From Deinococcus sedimenti (lineage in GTDB: Bacteria; Deinococcota; Deinococci; Deinococcales; Deinococcaceae): a stretch of 36,459 nt of DNA. How positions within the stretch are numbered: the stretch's first letter is position 1; every line of letters starts with the position of its first letter. Positions 23,450-36,447 of the stretch are shown here, in pieces. A program made the translations under genes and the position numbers. Below the pieces are notes generated by a model, which saw only the letters and a list, made by a program, of their open reading frames with translations, had not been told where the DNA came from and searched no databases. The stretch lies in NCBI RefSeq assembly GCF_014648135.1, contig NZ_BMQN01000023.1, positions 1-36,459 of the forward strand. Direction: 5' to 3'.

Positions 23450-23716
23450 ATGACTGCGCCCCTGCCCATCAGTGACCGTGAAGCCGAGAAAACGAAAATC
23501 CTCAACCGTCTGCGCCGACTGGAAGGCCAGATCCGCGGCATTCAGAAGATGGTGGAGGAAGAAAAAGGCTGTGTGGAGGTCATGAGTCTGTACGCCAGTG
23601 CCAAAAGTGCCCTTGAAGCCACGGGAGACGTGATTCTCGAAACCTACGTCGAGCAGTGCCAGGCCCGGGGCGAGAAGCCCGCGGACCTTGTCCGGCTCCT
23701 CAAACTCGCCCGGTGA
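23450..23716 (+). CDS. cstR: CstR-like persulfide-sensing repressor (CsoR family), 88 aa
   Basis: ATG at 23450, chosen because a TATACT -10 ends six bases before it; upstream in-frame Met codons lie inside the operator. The [20 protein letters not shown] helix is the family signature. The CsoR copper site is Cys-His-Cys; here C41 and C70 are kept but the His position (four before the second Cys) is Y66. Loss of the His with both Cys retained is what separates persulfide sensors (CstR) from copper sensors. Reactive sulfur would cross-link C41-C70 and lift repression of itself and the divergent operon. Confidence 0.85.
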   Translation: MTAPLPISDREAEKTKILNRLRRLEGQIRGIQKMVEEEKGCVEVMSLYASAKSALEATGDVILETYVEQCQARGEKPADLVRLLKLAR

Positions 23717-24039
23717 GAGACATTCTCAGCGTCCTAGAACTTCGTGCTTTACCCATACTGCGAACTATCAGCCCCAGCACGAGTGCAGCCGACGGCAGAA
23801 CGGTCACAAGAGTTGCATGAAGTTCGCGGTCAACACGACAAGGCGAACAGCTTTGCCTCCCACGCCAGATTTTTTCTATGCGCTCAGGCTCGTGCTTGAA
23901 GTCGACCAGTACGGCATTCAGATACTTAACGGGTGTTTTCGGGCGAATGTGGTTACTACCCGAGGAGGGGGCGACGCCGCTGAATCAGCTTCCGCCCCCT
24001 CCTCCGCTCTGTGCGGTCGGCCCGCCATCGTCCTGGCGC
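23717..24039. other. Intergenic stretch with right Tn3-like end and a terminator hairpin
   Basis: No gene supported. It contains the right terminal repeat (23926-23962), the AGGAG target copy (23963-23967) and a hairpin. In the hairpin GAGGAGGGGGCG (23962-23973) pairs with 23993-24004; this probably ends the copper ATPase transcript coming from the right. Sequence 23720-23925 is less GC-rich than its surroundings; I see no motif in it. Confidence 0.55.
23926..23962 (-). repeat. Right Tn3-like terminal inverted repeat
   Basis: Reverse complement of 19479-19515 with one mismatch; followed directly by AGGAG. Confidence 0.85.
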
Positions 24040-26460
<2,421 letters not shown>

Positions 26461-26483
26461 ACCAGTCTCCTGTGCAGGTCGCG

Positions 26484-26504
26484 TGGGGGCCGGCCTGGCC
26501 CCCA
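26484..26504 (-). terminator. Hairpin between csoR and the CPD ATPase gene
   Basis: TGGGGGCC pairs with GGCCCCCA around five bases, 34 bases after the csoR stop and 23 before the Shine-Dalgarno-led ATPase start. It may attenuate read-through from the copZ-csoR unit. Confidence 0.45.
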
Positions 26505-26537
26505 GCAGGTCTCCGGGATCGGTGCGGGCGGCCCCGG

Positions 26538-26873
26538 TCAGCGGGCGGCGAGGACGTCCATCAGCTCGTCGACCAGGTCCGTGGCGTCCCCGCGGGCGGC
26601 GGCGGTGGTGACGTGCGCGTGCAGGTGACCGCGCAGGACGACGGTGGCCGCGCCGTTCAGGGCGCCCTGGACCGCTTTGAGTTGCTGCAGGACGTCCAGG
26701 CAGTACACGTCCGGGTCTTCGAGGGCGCGGCGGATGCTGTCGAGGTGGCCGCGGGCGATGGCGAGGCGGCGCGCGGCCTGCTTGCGGGTGTCCTCTGGCA
26801 TGCACAGGTGCGCCGGGTCCGTGTGCCCCGGACGTGCGGGGTTGGCGCCCTCGGCGGGCCGCGTGGGGGTCAC
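26538..26873 (-). CDS. csoR: CsoR-type copper-sensing repressor (Cys-His-His), 111 aa
   Basis: GTG at 26873 overlaps the copZ stop (GTGA); an ATG at 26801 (MPEDTRKQAARRL) is the alternative and gives a more usual length. Family signature RRLAIARGHLDSIRRALEDP. Metal ligands are C58 (DVYCLDVL), H83 and H87 (LRGHLHAHV), the Cys-His-His set reported for the Thermus CsoR rather than Cys-His-Cys. It should repress the copper genes until Cu(I) binds. C-tract/G-tract elements stand before both copZ (27107-27127) and copA (27222-27239). Confidence 0.88.
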   Translation of the reverse strand: MTPTRPAEGANPARPGHTDPAHLCMPEDTRKQAARRLAIARGHLDSIRRALEDPDVYCLDVLQQLKAVQGALNGAATVVLRGHLHAHVTTAAARGDATDLVDELMDVLAAR

Positions 26874-27082
26874 TTCGGGTGGGTGACCTGGGCGCCGTAG
26901 CCTTCGTCGAGCACGGCGGCGATGAGCGCGTCGGGCTGGGCGGTGCCGTGGACGGTGGCGGTGCCGGCGCTGAGGTTCACGTGGGCGTCGGTGACGCCGG
27001 GTACGGCGCGCAGGGCGTGGGTGACGCTGGTCTGGCAGTGCCCGCAGGTCATGCCGGTGATGGTCAGTTCGGTCTGGGTCAT
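26870..27082 (-). CDS. copZ: Copper chaperone CopZ, 70 aa
   Basis: ATG at 27082 with AGGAGG six bases upstream. A single heavy-metal-associated domain with ferredoxin-like fold: MTQTELTITGMTCGHCQTSV, Cu(I) ligands C13 and C16, and a C-terminal DEGYGAQV. It carries Cu(I) in the cytoplasm and hands it to CopA or CsoR. It is the first gene of the minus-strand copZ-csoR pair, divergent from copA. Confidence 0.93.
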   Translation of the reverse strand: MTQTELTITGMTCGHCQTSVTHALRAVPGVTDAHVNLSAGTATVHGTAQPDALIAAVLDEGYGAQVTHPK

Positions 27083-27103
27083 GGGTGGTCCTCCTGAGTG
27101 CAC

Positions 27104-27130
27104 GGTATACCCTCCCCCCGGGGGTGTCAA
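27104..27130 (-). promoter_or_regulatory. copZ promoter with CsoR-like operator
   Basis: Minus strand: -35 TTGACA (27125-27130) and a -10 TATACC (27104-27109), spacer only 15. Between them a C-run meets a G-run (CCCCCCGGGGG, 27114-27124), the composition of CsoR operators. It sits where a bound repressor would block polymerase. Confidence 0.6.
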
Positions 27131-27178
27131 GGTGGAGCGGATGGAATGACGTGTCACAAGTCAGCATGAGTGACCCTC

Positions 27179-27246
27179 TTGCCGACCCTGCCCGGGTGGA
27201 TGTATGCTGAGACGATCAATGATCCCCCCCAGGGGGGTAAGGAGCG
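27179..27246 (+). promoter_or_regulatory. copA promoter, operator and ribosome site
   Basis: -35 TTGCCG (27179-27184), spacer 18, -10 TATGCT (27203-27208). Just downstream is ATCCCCCCCAGGGGGGTA (27222-27239), a G/C-tract dyad like the copZ element, then AAGGAG before the ATG at 27250. CsoR bound here would block early elongation or initiation. Confidence 0.6.
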
Positions 27247-27249
27247 AAG

Positions 27250-29760
<2,511 letters not shown>

Positions 29761-29786
29761 CCCTCACCCCTTTCAGGAGTCCTGCC

Positions 29787-30200
29787 ATGACGAAACTCAC
29801 TGTCGGTCCGTACGTCGCATCCATGAAAACCAGCCCCGCCCAGGTCCGGGACCGCCACGCGTTCCTGACCCGCGCCCGCCTCCGGGATGACGTGCCCCAC
29901 GTCGCCGGCCTGCCCCTGGTCGGCCTGGGCGGCTCCTGCGGCAAACCCGCCTTCCTGCTGCCGTACCTGATCCGTTGGGATGAGGCGAACACCCAGGCCC
30001 TGGAAACCGTGGGCGCCGAGTTCGGCTGCTTCGTGGAGTACGGCGCGTACCCGCACCTGAAACTCGAAGACGGCGGGCAGGAGGTCGCGGCCGTGCAGGA
30101 CTGGAGCAACATGGGCATGGTCTTCATCCGGCCCGGGTACGAGCGGGGGGAGGAGCTCCTCGTTCGCCTGCGCGACGCCCTCGCCCCGGCCGGGGGGTAA
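29787..30200 (+). CDS. Unknown protein in the copA transcript, 137 aa
   Basis: ATG at 29787 (MTKLTVGPYVASMKTSPAQV) with AGGAG, 26 bases after the copA stop and before a strong hairpin, so co-transcribed with copA. Soluble alpha/beta protein. Two Cys occur in GGSCGKPAF and EFGCFVEYG, and several His and Met residues could bind metal, but no CxxC. The C-terminus ends in a helix (GEELLVRLRDALAPAGG). I do not recognise a family. Its position suggests a copper-linked role, possibly an accessory or sensor protein; this is inference only. Confidence 0.72.
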   Translation: MTKLTVGPYVASMKTSPAQVRDRHAFLTRARLRDDVPHVAGLPLVGLGGSCGKPAFLLPYLIRWDEANTQALETVGAEFGCFVEYGAYPHLKLEDGGQEVAAVQDWSNMGMVFIRPGYERGEELLVRLRDALAPAGG

Positions 30201-30217
30201 GGCCCGCGCCCCCTTGA

Positions 30218-30261
30218 GGGGATCGGCGTGATCACCTGCTCAGGTGACCACGCCGATCCCC
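30218..30261. terminator. Strong hairpin ending the copA unit
   Basis: GGGGATCGGCGTG (30218-30230) pairs with 30249-30261, then after one A-C mismatch TCACCTG pairs with CAGGTGA. The stem has 20 pairs. No T-run follows, but its place between copA/29787 and the toxin-antitoxin promoter fits a terminator. Confidence 0.6.
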
Positions 30262-30286
30262 GTTGTGGAGGAAAAACGGACGTGAA

Positions 30287-30307
30287 AGTGTGCCATTGTG
30301 GTACACT
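30287..30307 (+). promoter_or_regulatory. Toxin-antitoxin operator and -10 region
   Basis: Imperfect dyad AGTGTGCCA / TGGTACACT around TTG, one mismatch, ending in the likely -10 TACACT (30302-30307). AAGGAG (30316-30321) and the ATG at 30327 follow. Antitoxins of the Xre class bind such dyads to repress their own operon. Confidence 0.65.
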
Positions 30308-30326
30308 CTGACGCAAAGGAGCCCCT

Positions 30327-30692
30327 ATGACCGCCCTGAGTGACCACCTGCTGATCGACGCCCGCAGCCCCGTGAACGGCAAGCTCGACGCCCGACGCGT
30401 GGCCAGCACGTTCGGCATGACCCTGCGCGAACTCGCGCAGGCCACCGGCCGCGATCCCAGCGGCCTGAGCAAGCACCCCACCAGCGACACGCTGCAGGAC
30501 CCCCTGCACGAGCTGGAAACCATGGGGTTGCAGCTGAGGGACGTGTTCGGGGACCTCGGCGTCGGGCGCATGTGGCTGCGGGCCCCCAATCCGGTCCTCG
30601 GGGGCCGGGCGCCGATCACGTACCTGCTCGACCGGCGCCCGGTGGCCGTCCAGCGCCTGCTGACCCTGGCCGAGACGGGAATGCCCACTTGA
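30327..30692 (+). CDS. Xre/MbcA/ParS-type antitoxin, 121 aa
   Basis: ATG at 30327 with AAGGAG. An N-terminal helix-turn-helix (RVASTFGMTLRELAQATGRD, about 24-43) is followed by the MbcA/ParS domain (DUF2384): MWLRAPNPVLGGRAPITYLL and RRPVAVQRLL. It binds and blocks the RES toxin encoded next and represses the operon via the dyad at 30287-30307. The stop overlaps the toxin start (TTGA). Full length for the family. Confidence 0.9.
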   Translation: MTALSDHLLIDARSPVNGKLDARRVASTFGMTLRELAQATGRDPSGLSKHPTSDTLQDPLHELETMGLQLRDVFGDLGVGRMWLRAPNPVLGGRAPITYLLDRRPVAVQRLLTLAETGMPT

Positions 30693-31318
30693 CGGACCTC
30701 CAGGCCCTCAAGCGCGCCCTGATGGGCGCGCCCGTCTGGACGCCCCCTGGCGTGCTCGACACGTACCGTACGGTGCCGCTGATGGCGCTACGCAAGTACA
30801 ACCGCGATCCACTCAACACGGCCGGCTCCCTGGTGACGGGTGGGCGCTACAACGCCCCGGCGGACCTGCCGGGCGCGCACGCCACGCTGTACGTCGCCGA
30901 GAACCTCACCGTCGCGCACGCGGAAGCGCGCGCCATCACCGTCGTGACCGGCGCGGCCGGCCTGCAGATCCAGCCTGGACCGGACCAGCGCCCTCGGCTG
31001 GACATCACCGTCAAATTGCGCCTCGGCAGCGTGCTGGACCTGACCGACCCAGCGGTCCTGACCGCACTCAGTCTGGACGCGCTGGATCTCGTGCAGGAGT
31101 GGCTGCCCCTGAACGTGGACGGCCAGCTGGCCCTCACGCAGGTGCTGGCCCGCGCCGCGCTGGACAGCGCCCGGTACGACGCGATCCGCTACCCGAGCGC
31201 CCGGTACCCGGGTGGCCGGAACTACGCGGTGTTTCCGGACCGCGTCGCGCCGGCGGACCGGGCCGTGCATGACCCGGACAACGAACTGAGCGTCTTCCCT
31301 GGTCCCACCCCGCCCTGA
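30689..31318 (+). CDS. RES-domain toxin, 209 aa
   Basis: TTG at 30689 overlaps the antitoxin stop. An ATG at 30721 would remove eleven residues but is less well coupled. RES features: YRTVPL (Arg), GGRYNAP (Arg and Tyr), YVAENLTVAHAEA (Glu), and the end YPSARYPGGRNYAVFPD with the Ser/Asn region. RES toxins such as MbcT consume NAD+. The pair would act as a plasmid addiction module or in phage defence. No truncation is visible. Confidence 0.88.
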   Translation: MTDLQALKRALMGAPVWTPPGVLDTYRTVPLMALRKYNRDPLNTAGSLVTGGRYNAPADLPGAHATLYVAENLTVAHAEARAITVVTGAAGLQIQPGPDQRPRLDITVKLRLGSVLDLTDPAVLTALSLDALDLVQEWLPLNVDGQLALTQVLARAALDSARYDAIRYPSARYPGGRNYAVFPDRVAPADRAVHDPDNELSVFPGPTPP

Positions 31319-31320
31319 AC

Positions 31321-32586
<1,266 letters not shown>

Positions 32587-32647
32587 GTGGTGGCGCGGAG
32601 TGTAACACGCGCCTCAGGTGCCCGCGTGCTCAGGTGGACGGCACCCG

Positions 32648-33316
32648 TCAGGGGTGGGCGCGCAGCCACTCCTGGAAGTCATGCATTTCCCCGGCCTGCG
32701 CCGTGATGATGCGCGCCGCGAGGTCCAGCACGAACGGGTCCTGCGTGCGCTGCAGCGCCAGGGTCGATTTGTCGTTCGCGGCGGCGTGGTGCGGGATCAT
32801 GCCTTCGAGGAAGGTCCGTTCCGGCATGCTCGACGCGCGGATCATCGCGGGCATGTCCATCATCTGGTTCATCTGAACCATGCGGGCCATCATGGCGGCG
32901 TTCGGGCCGCCGTACGCGCGCAGCTGAGCCTGCATCTGCGCGATCTCCCGCGTCTGGTCCGCGATGATCTGGGTGGCCCAGGCACGCACCTGCGCGTCCT
33001 TGGCGCGTTCCAGCACCGCCCGGCTGCTGTCGATGGCCCCCTGGTGGTGGGGGATCATCATGGACATGAACGCCCGCTCGAAGGACCGCCCGCTCAGGCG
33101 CGCGAGGTCGTTCATCATGGGCATCATCATGGCGCGCATGTCCAGTTGCATCTGCAGGCCCATCTGGGACAGGCCGGGCACGGTCGCCGAGGGCGTCATG
33201 GGCATGCTCATGTGGGTCATGGGCATGCCGGGCATCGCCATGCCATCCATGCCGCCCGCCAGCGCGCCGCCCGGCAGGAGCGTCAGCAGGCTCAGGGTCA
33301 GCAGCGCCCGCCTCAC
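32648..33316 (-). CDS. DUF305 copper-binding exported protein, 222 aa
   Basis: GTG at 33316 overlaps the Csp stop (GTGA). A signal peptide is clear: RRALLTLSLLTLLPGGALAG. It is followed by a Met/Gly-rich linker (GMDGMAMPGMPMTHMSMPM), typical of periplasmic copper binders. The DUF305 body has two copies of the M-I-P-HH core: FMSMMIPHHQGAIDSS and FLEGMIPHHAAANDKS. His and Met clusters would bind Cu(I)/Cu(II) in the cell envelope. It pairs with the Csp protein as a copper-buffering operon. Confidence 0.9.
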   Translation of the reverse strand: MRRALLTLSLLTLLPGGALAGGMDGMAMPGMPMTHMSMPMTPSATVPGLSQMGLQMQLDMRAMMMPMMNDLARLSGRSFERAFMSMMIPHHQGAIDSSRAVLERAKDAQVRAWATQIIADQTREIAQMQAQLRAYGGPNAAMMARMVQMNQMMDMPAMIRASSMPERTFLEGMIPHHAAANDKSTLALQRTQDPFVLDLAARIITAQAGEMHDFQEWLRAHP

Positions 33317-33735
33317 GCGCTCACGCTCCCCAGCAGGCGCGTGCAGGCCGCTGCGCAGCGGCGGCAGCTGTCGGCACACACGGCGCAGTGCGCCATGTTC
33401 ATGTGCTGCGCGTGGTTCGCGCACTCGTCACCGCAGGCTGTACACGCGGCCACGCAGGCCTGCAGCTGGGCGCGCAGGACCGCCTGGTCCGCGTCGGTCA
33501 GGCGGCCCAAGACCCGGCCGGTGGCGGCGCAGATGTCCGCGCAGTCCAGGTTGAGCCGGATGCAGCGCACGAGGTGCGCGAGGTGCGCCTGTTCGCTCAG
33601 GCAGGCGTCCGCGCAGGCGGTGCACACGGCGCTGCATTCGAGGCATGCGTCCAGGCACTCCGCCAGGGCGGCGGGGTCGAAGGTGGTCTGTGGCTGGGGG
33701 TGGGTTCGCAACATCGAGGATATCTGCGTGGTCAT
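33313..33735 (-). CDS. Four-helix-bundle copper storage protein (Csp family), 140 aa
   Basis: ATG at 33735 (MTTQISSMLRTHPQ) with AGGAG. Many Cys are placed at i, i+3/i+4 along helices: CLDACLECSAVCTACADACL, then CIRLNLDCADIC, CVAACTACGDECANHAQHM, and CAVCADSCRRCAAACTRL. Csp proteins bind large numbers of Cu(I) ions inside the bundle. No signal peptide is present, so it is a cytosolic Csp3-like form. It is the first gene of the Csp-DUF305 pair. Confidence 0.92.
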   Translation of the reverse strand: MTTQISSMLRTHPQPQTTFDPAALAECLDACLECSAVCTACADACLSEQAHLAHLVRCIRLNLDCADICAATGRVLGRLTDADQAVLRAQLQACVAACTACGDECANHAQHMNMAHCAVCADSCRRCAAACTRLLGSVSA

Positions 33736-33965
33736 GGCGCTCCTGTGATCGGCATGCGTGAACCGTGGACCGGTGCCGCGCCGGGTCCTCGGGGCGTTGA
33801 GTGCGCAGGGGCCCTGCACCGTTACCATCGCAGCGCCGTGTAAACATTTCCTGAGAATCATGTTGGGCAGATCGTCACCCACCCCAGCCTGAGTGGACCG
33901 CGTGGAGCGGCGGGCCGGCACCCTGTACGCCGTGTGCATGTCTCCTTGCTCTCTCCCGGGCGGGC

Positions 33966-34148
33966 ATGCCTGACCCGGACCGCGCCCCCGACCGGGACGC
34001 GCCCCTGACGTCCACGCCCCGCTGGGTCAAGGTGTTCGGCTGGGTGGGGGCGCTCGTGCTCCTGCTGGCGGTGGTGGCGCTGCTGTCCAGCGGGCAGCAC
34101 GGTCCGGGCCGGCACTTCACGCCCAGCAGCACCTCCAGCGCCCCATGA
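33966..34148 (+). CDS. Small single-pass membrane protein, 60 aa
   Basis: ATG at 33966 (MPDPDRAPDRDAPLTSTPRW). One hydrophobic helix, KVFGWVGALVLLLAVVALLS (22-41), followed by a short Ser/His tail. No strong ribosome site. The next gene starts 16 bases after the stop. Divergent from the Csp gene across 230 bases in which I see no clear operator. Its function is unknown; small proteins like this often accompany copper-resistance membrane proteins. Confidence 0.6.
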   Translation: MPDPDRAPDRDAPLTSTPRWVKVFGWVGALVLLLAVVALLSSGQHGPGRHFTPSSTSSAP

Positions 34149-34163
34149 CCCTGACTGGGGGGG

Positions 34164-34673
34164 TTGCGCCGGTGGGCGCTGACCGTGCGTGTCGTCAGCT
34201 CGGTCGGCTGGCTCGGCGCGGTCGTGGCCTTTCTGGTGGTGGCCGCGACCAGCCTGACCAGCGCGGACGGCGGCCTCGTGCGCGCCGCGGTGATGCTGAT
34301 GGCCGCGATCGGGCAGATGGCCATCGTGCCGCTGAGCCTCCTGGCCCTGGCGAGTGGGGTCCTGCAGGCCCTCGGCACCAGCTGGGGGCTGTTCGACCAC
34401 TACTGGGTGGTGGTCAAGCTGATCATCACGGCGGTGTCGGTGCTGGTGCTTCTGAACTTCCAACCGGACATGAACGCCCTGGCGCACCTGGCCGCGGGGT
34501 GGCCCACCCCAACGCCGGAGCAACTTGCCCAGCTGCGCAGTCCCGCCCCGGCGCTGCATGCCAGCGTGGCGCTGGCGCTGCTGGTGGTCACGACGGCGCT
34601 GTCGGTCATGAAACCCGCGGGCATGACGCCTTACGGTCAGCGCCGCCAACGGCAGGCCGCCCGCCAGCCTTAA
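34164..34673 (+). CDS. Four-helix membrane protein (DUF2269-like), 169 aa
   Basis: TTG at 34164 after a G-run that can serve as ribosome site. Four predicted helices: VVSSVGWLGAVVAFLVVAAT, AVMLMAAIGQMAIVPLSLLA L, YWVVVKLIITAVSVLVLLNF, and HASVALALLVVTTALSVMKP. The layout and the final PAGMTPYG resemble DUF2269-type membrane proteins found near copper genes, but I would not press the name. Likely co-transcribed with the 60-residue protein upstream. Confidence 0.65.
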   Translation: MRRWALTVRVVSSVGWLGAVVAFLVVAATSLTSADGGLVRAAVMLMAAIGQMAIVPLSLLALASGVLQALGTSWGLFDHYWVVVKLIITAVSVLVLLNFQPDMNALAHLAAGWPTPTPEQLAQLRSPAPALHASVALALLVVTTALSVMKPAGMTPYGQRRQRQAARQP

Positions 34674-34695
34674 CACAACGGCAACACACGGCCCG

Positions 34696-34701
34696 TACCC
34701 T
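34696..34701 (+). promoter_or_regulatory. Leaderless -10 box of the C39-like peptidase gene
   Basis: TACCCT ends six bases before the GTG at 34708, the spacing of leaderless deinococcal promoters. No good -35 was found. Confidence 0.45.
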
Positions 34702-34707
34702 GGCCCG

Positions 34708-35754
34708 GTGATCCTCACCCGCATGGCCCTGCTTGGGACGCTGCTGACGTCCGCCGCTGCCGCCGCTCCGTACGCGCAGCAGACCAGCTTCGGTTCGCCG
34801 GTCCCGGTCCTCCGTTCGGCGCAGGCGCAGACGGCCGTGCCATTCAGCTGGGCGCCCCTGCCGGACGTGAGCGGGGACCGTCTGAACGGTCCGGTCGTGA
34901 CCGTGGCGCCCTTCAATGAACTGATTCCCAGCTGGAACGTCACGGGTCCCGCGGCGAGTGCGGTGCGGATGGAGGTGCGGGTGCGCCGGCCGGACGGCCG
35001 CTGGACGCCATACTTCACGTTCGGCACGTGGCGCGCGGTGGGCGCCCGGTCAAGCGCGCCGGTGACGCGCTCGGCGGACGGTACCGTTCAGACCGACACC
35101 CTGACCCTGCCGTTTCGCAGTGAGGCGTTCCAGTACCGGGTGACGCTGGGCGCCGGACTCCGGGTGGAGCTGCTGTCGTTCAACACGAGTGACGCGGCCC
35201 TGCGGCTGCGGGATCAGGGGAAAGTGGGTCAGCCGTCGGCGTGGAATCAGGTGGTGCAGGTGCCGGGCCTCTCGCAGATGATCTACGCGGGTGGGGGGCC
35301 CATCTGGTGCAGTCCGACCAGCGTGAGTATGCTCCTGGCCTTCTGGCAGCGGCCCGTGCGGGTCCCGGACGCCGCGCAGGCCACGTACGATCAGGCGTAC
35401 GACGGCTTCGGCAACTGGCCGTTCAATACGGCGTTCGCGGGCACGCAGGGCCTGCAGGCATTCGTGACCCGGATGGGCAGCCTCCGGGACGCGGAAGCGT
35501 ACCTGCAGCGGGGCGTACCGCTGGCGGTGAGTGTGCGCTTCAAGGCGGGTGAACTGCCGGGCGCGCCCCTGACCTCATCAACCGGGCACCTGCTGGTCCT
35601 GGTCGGCTTTGACGCGCAGGGGAACCCGGTGGTGAATGACCCGGCCGCACCCAGCGACGCGGTCGTGCGCCGCACGTACCCGCGCGCGGCGTTCGAGCGG
35701 CTGTGGCTGAACCACGCGGGCGGCATGGCGTACGTCATGGCGCCCCGGTCGTGA
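34708..35754 (+). CDS. Exported C39-like cysteine peptidase, 348 aa
   Basis: GTG at 34708, probably leaderless. Signal peptide MILTRMALLGTLLTSAAAAA with cleavage after about residue 20. Residues 40-165 form a beta-rich domain. The peptidase domain carries Cys in PIWCSPTSVSMLLAFW (about 201), His in TGHLLVLVGFD (about 292) and the third site VVNDPAAPS. This is the C39/papain-like triad of Peptidase_C39_2 proteins. They act outside the membrane on peptides or the cell wall. Its stop overlaps the start of the BNR-repeat gene (GTGA), so the two form an operon. Confidence 0.87.
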   Translation: MILTRMALLGTLLTSAAAAAPYAQQTSFGSPVPVLRSAQAQTAVPFSWAPLPDVSGDRLNGPVVTVAPFNELIPSWNVTGPAASAVRMEVRVRRPDGRWTPYFTFGTWRAVGARSSAPVTRSADGTVQTDTLTLPFRSEAFQYRVTLGAGLRVELLSFNTSDAALRLRDQGKVGQPSAWNQVVQVPGLSQMIYAGGGPIWCSPTSVSMLLAFWQRPVRVPDAAQATYDQAYDGFGNWPFNTAFAGTQGLQAFVTRMGSLRDAEAYLQRGVPLAVSVRFKAGELPGAPLTSSTGHLLVLVGFDAQGNPVVNDPAAPSDAVVRRTYPRAAFERLWLNHAGGMAYVMAPRS

Positions 35755-36410
35755 GCGCGCCGCGCGCCGGGGCGTCCCGGCCGGCCCGCGCGCGGCGGTG
35801 GGGGGCGGCGCTCACGGCTGCGGTGGGTGCGGGCCTGCTGCTGTTCGCCGCGCTGGGGCGGGGCGCGCCCCGCGCGACGGACGCTGTGCTCAGCGGCGAT
35901 TACCACGCGCTGCGGGCCCTGGGGGGCGGCACCCTGCTGTACGGGCAGCACGCGGGCGTGGCGCGCAGCGTGGACGGCGGCCGCACCTGGAGCGCCCCGG
36001 ACGGCGCCGGGGACGCCATGGCCCTCGCGGTCCTGCCCGGGCGCGCCGTGATCCTGGCGGGTCACGACGTCCTCAAGGTCAGCCGGGATGGGGGCGTCAC
36101 GTGGCACGACCAGGGCTTCGGGAACCTGCCCAGCACAGACCTGCACGGGTTCGCGGTGCGCCCGGACCGTCCAGACACGTGGTACGCGAACGTGGCTGGG
36201 CGCGGCCTGTACCGCACGGCGGACGGCGTGACGTGGCGGGCCGTGTCGCCCGGCACGCGGGACGCCATGGCGGTCGCGGCCGCGCCCGGGGGGCGGTTGT
36301 ACGCGCTGAGCATGAGTCAGGGCCTCGTGACGTCCCCGACCGGCGTGGACTGGCAGCGGGTGGCGCGCGCGCCGCAGGCCGTGTCGGTCGACGTGGTTCT
36401 GGCAACTTAA
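35751..36410 (+). pseudogene. BNR/Asp-box repeat protein, 3'-truncated by IS6
   Basis: GTG at 35751 overlapping the peptidase stop. A signal anchor (WGAALTAAVGAGLLLFAALG, about 17-36) is followed by beta-propeller repeats with Asp-boxes: SVDGGRTWSAP, SRDGGVTWHDQ, TADGVTWRAV, and SPTGVDWQRV. This matches sialidase-like BNR proteins such as the F510_1955 family, which often accompany deinococcal resistance genes and are near 300 residues. The native frame stops at 36394; the last four codons come from the IS6 terminal repeat. About a third of the propeller is lost, so it is probably inactive. Confidence 0.78.
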
Positions 36411-36447
36411 CCTGAGTGACGCCGGAGTAGCGCAGCAGGTGGCTTGA
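36395..36447 (+). repeat. IS6-family left terminal inverted repeat
   Basis: Starts GGTTCTGGCAACTTAACC and matches the reverse complement of 282-334 with two mismatches in 53. Read rightwards it would enter the IS6 element, whose transposase would begin beyond the window. The last 28 bases (36432-36459) are also a direct repeat of 263-290. Confidence 0.78.

Noticed and set aside
23397..23450. Radiation/desiccation response motif (RDRM) of Deinococcus
   Set aside because: The palindrome present is ATACCC-N4-GGGTAT, a CsoR/CstR-type site; no RDRM-like 17-bp palindrome was noticed anywhere in the window.
26461..26805. N-terminal extension of the CPD ATPase frame
   Set aside because: It is an antisense-like, Arg/Pro-rich frame over csoR; the ATG at 26460 has a ribosome site and begins the HMA region.
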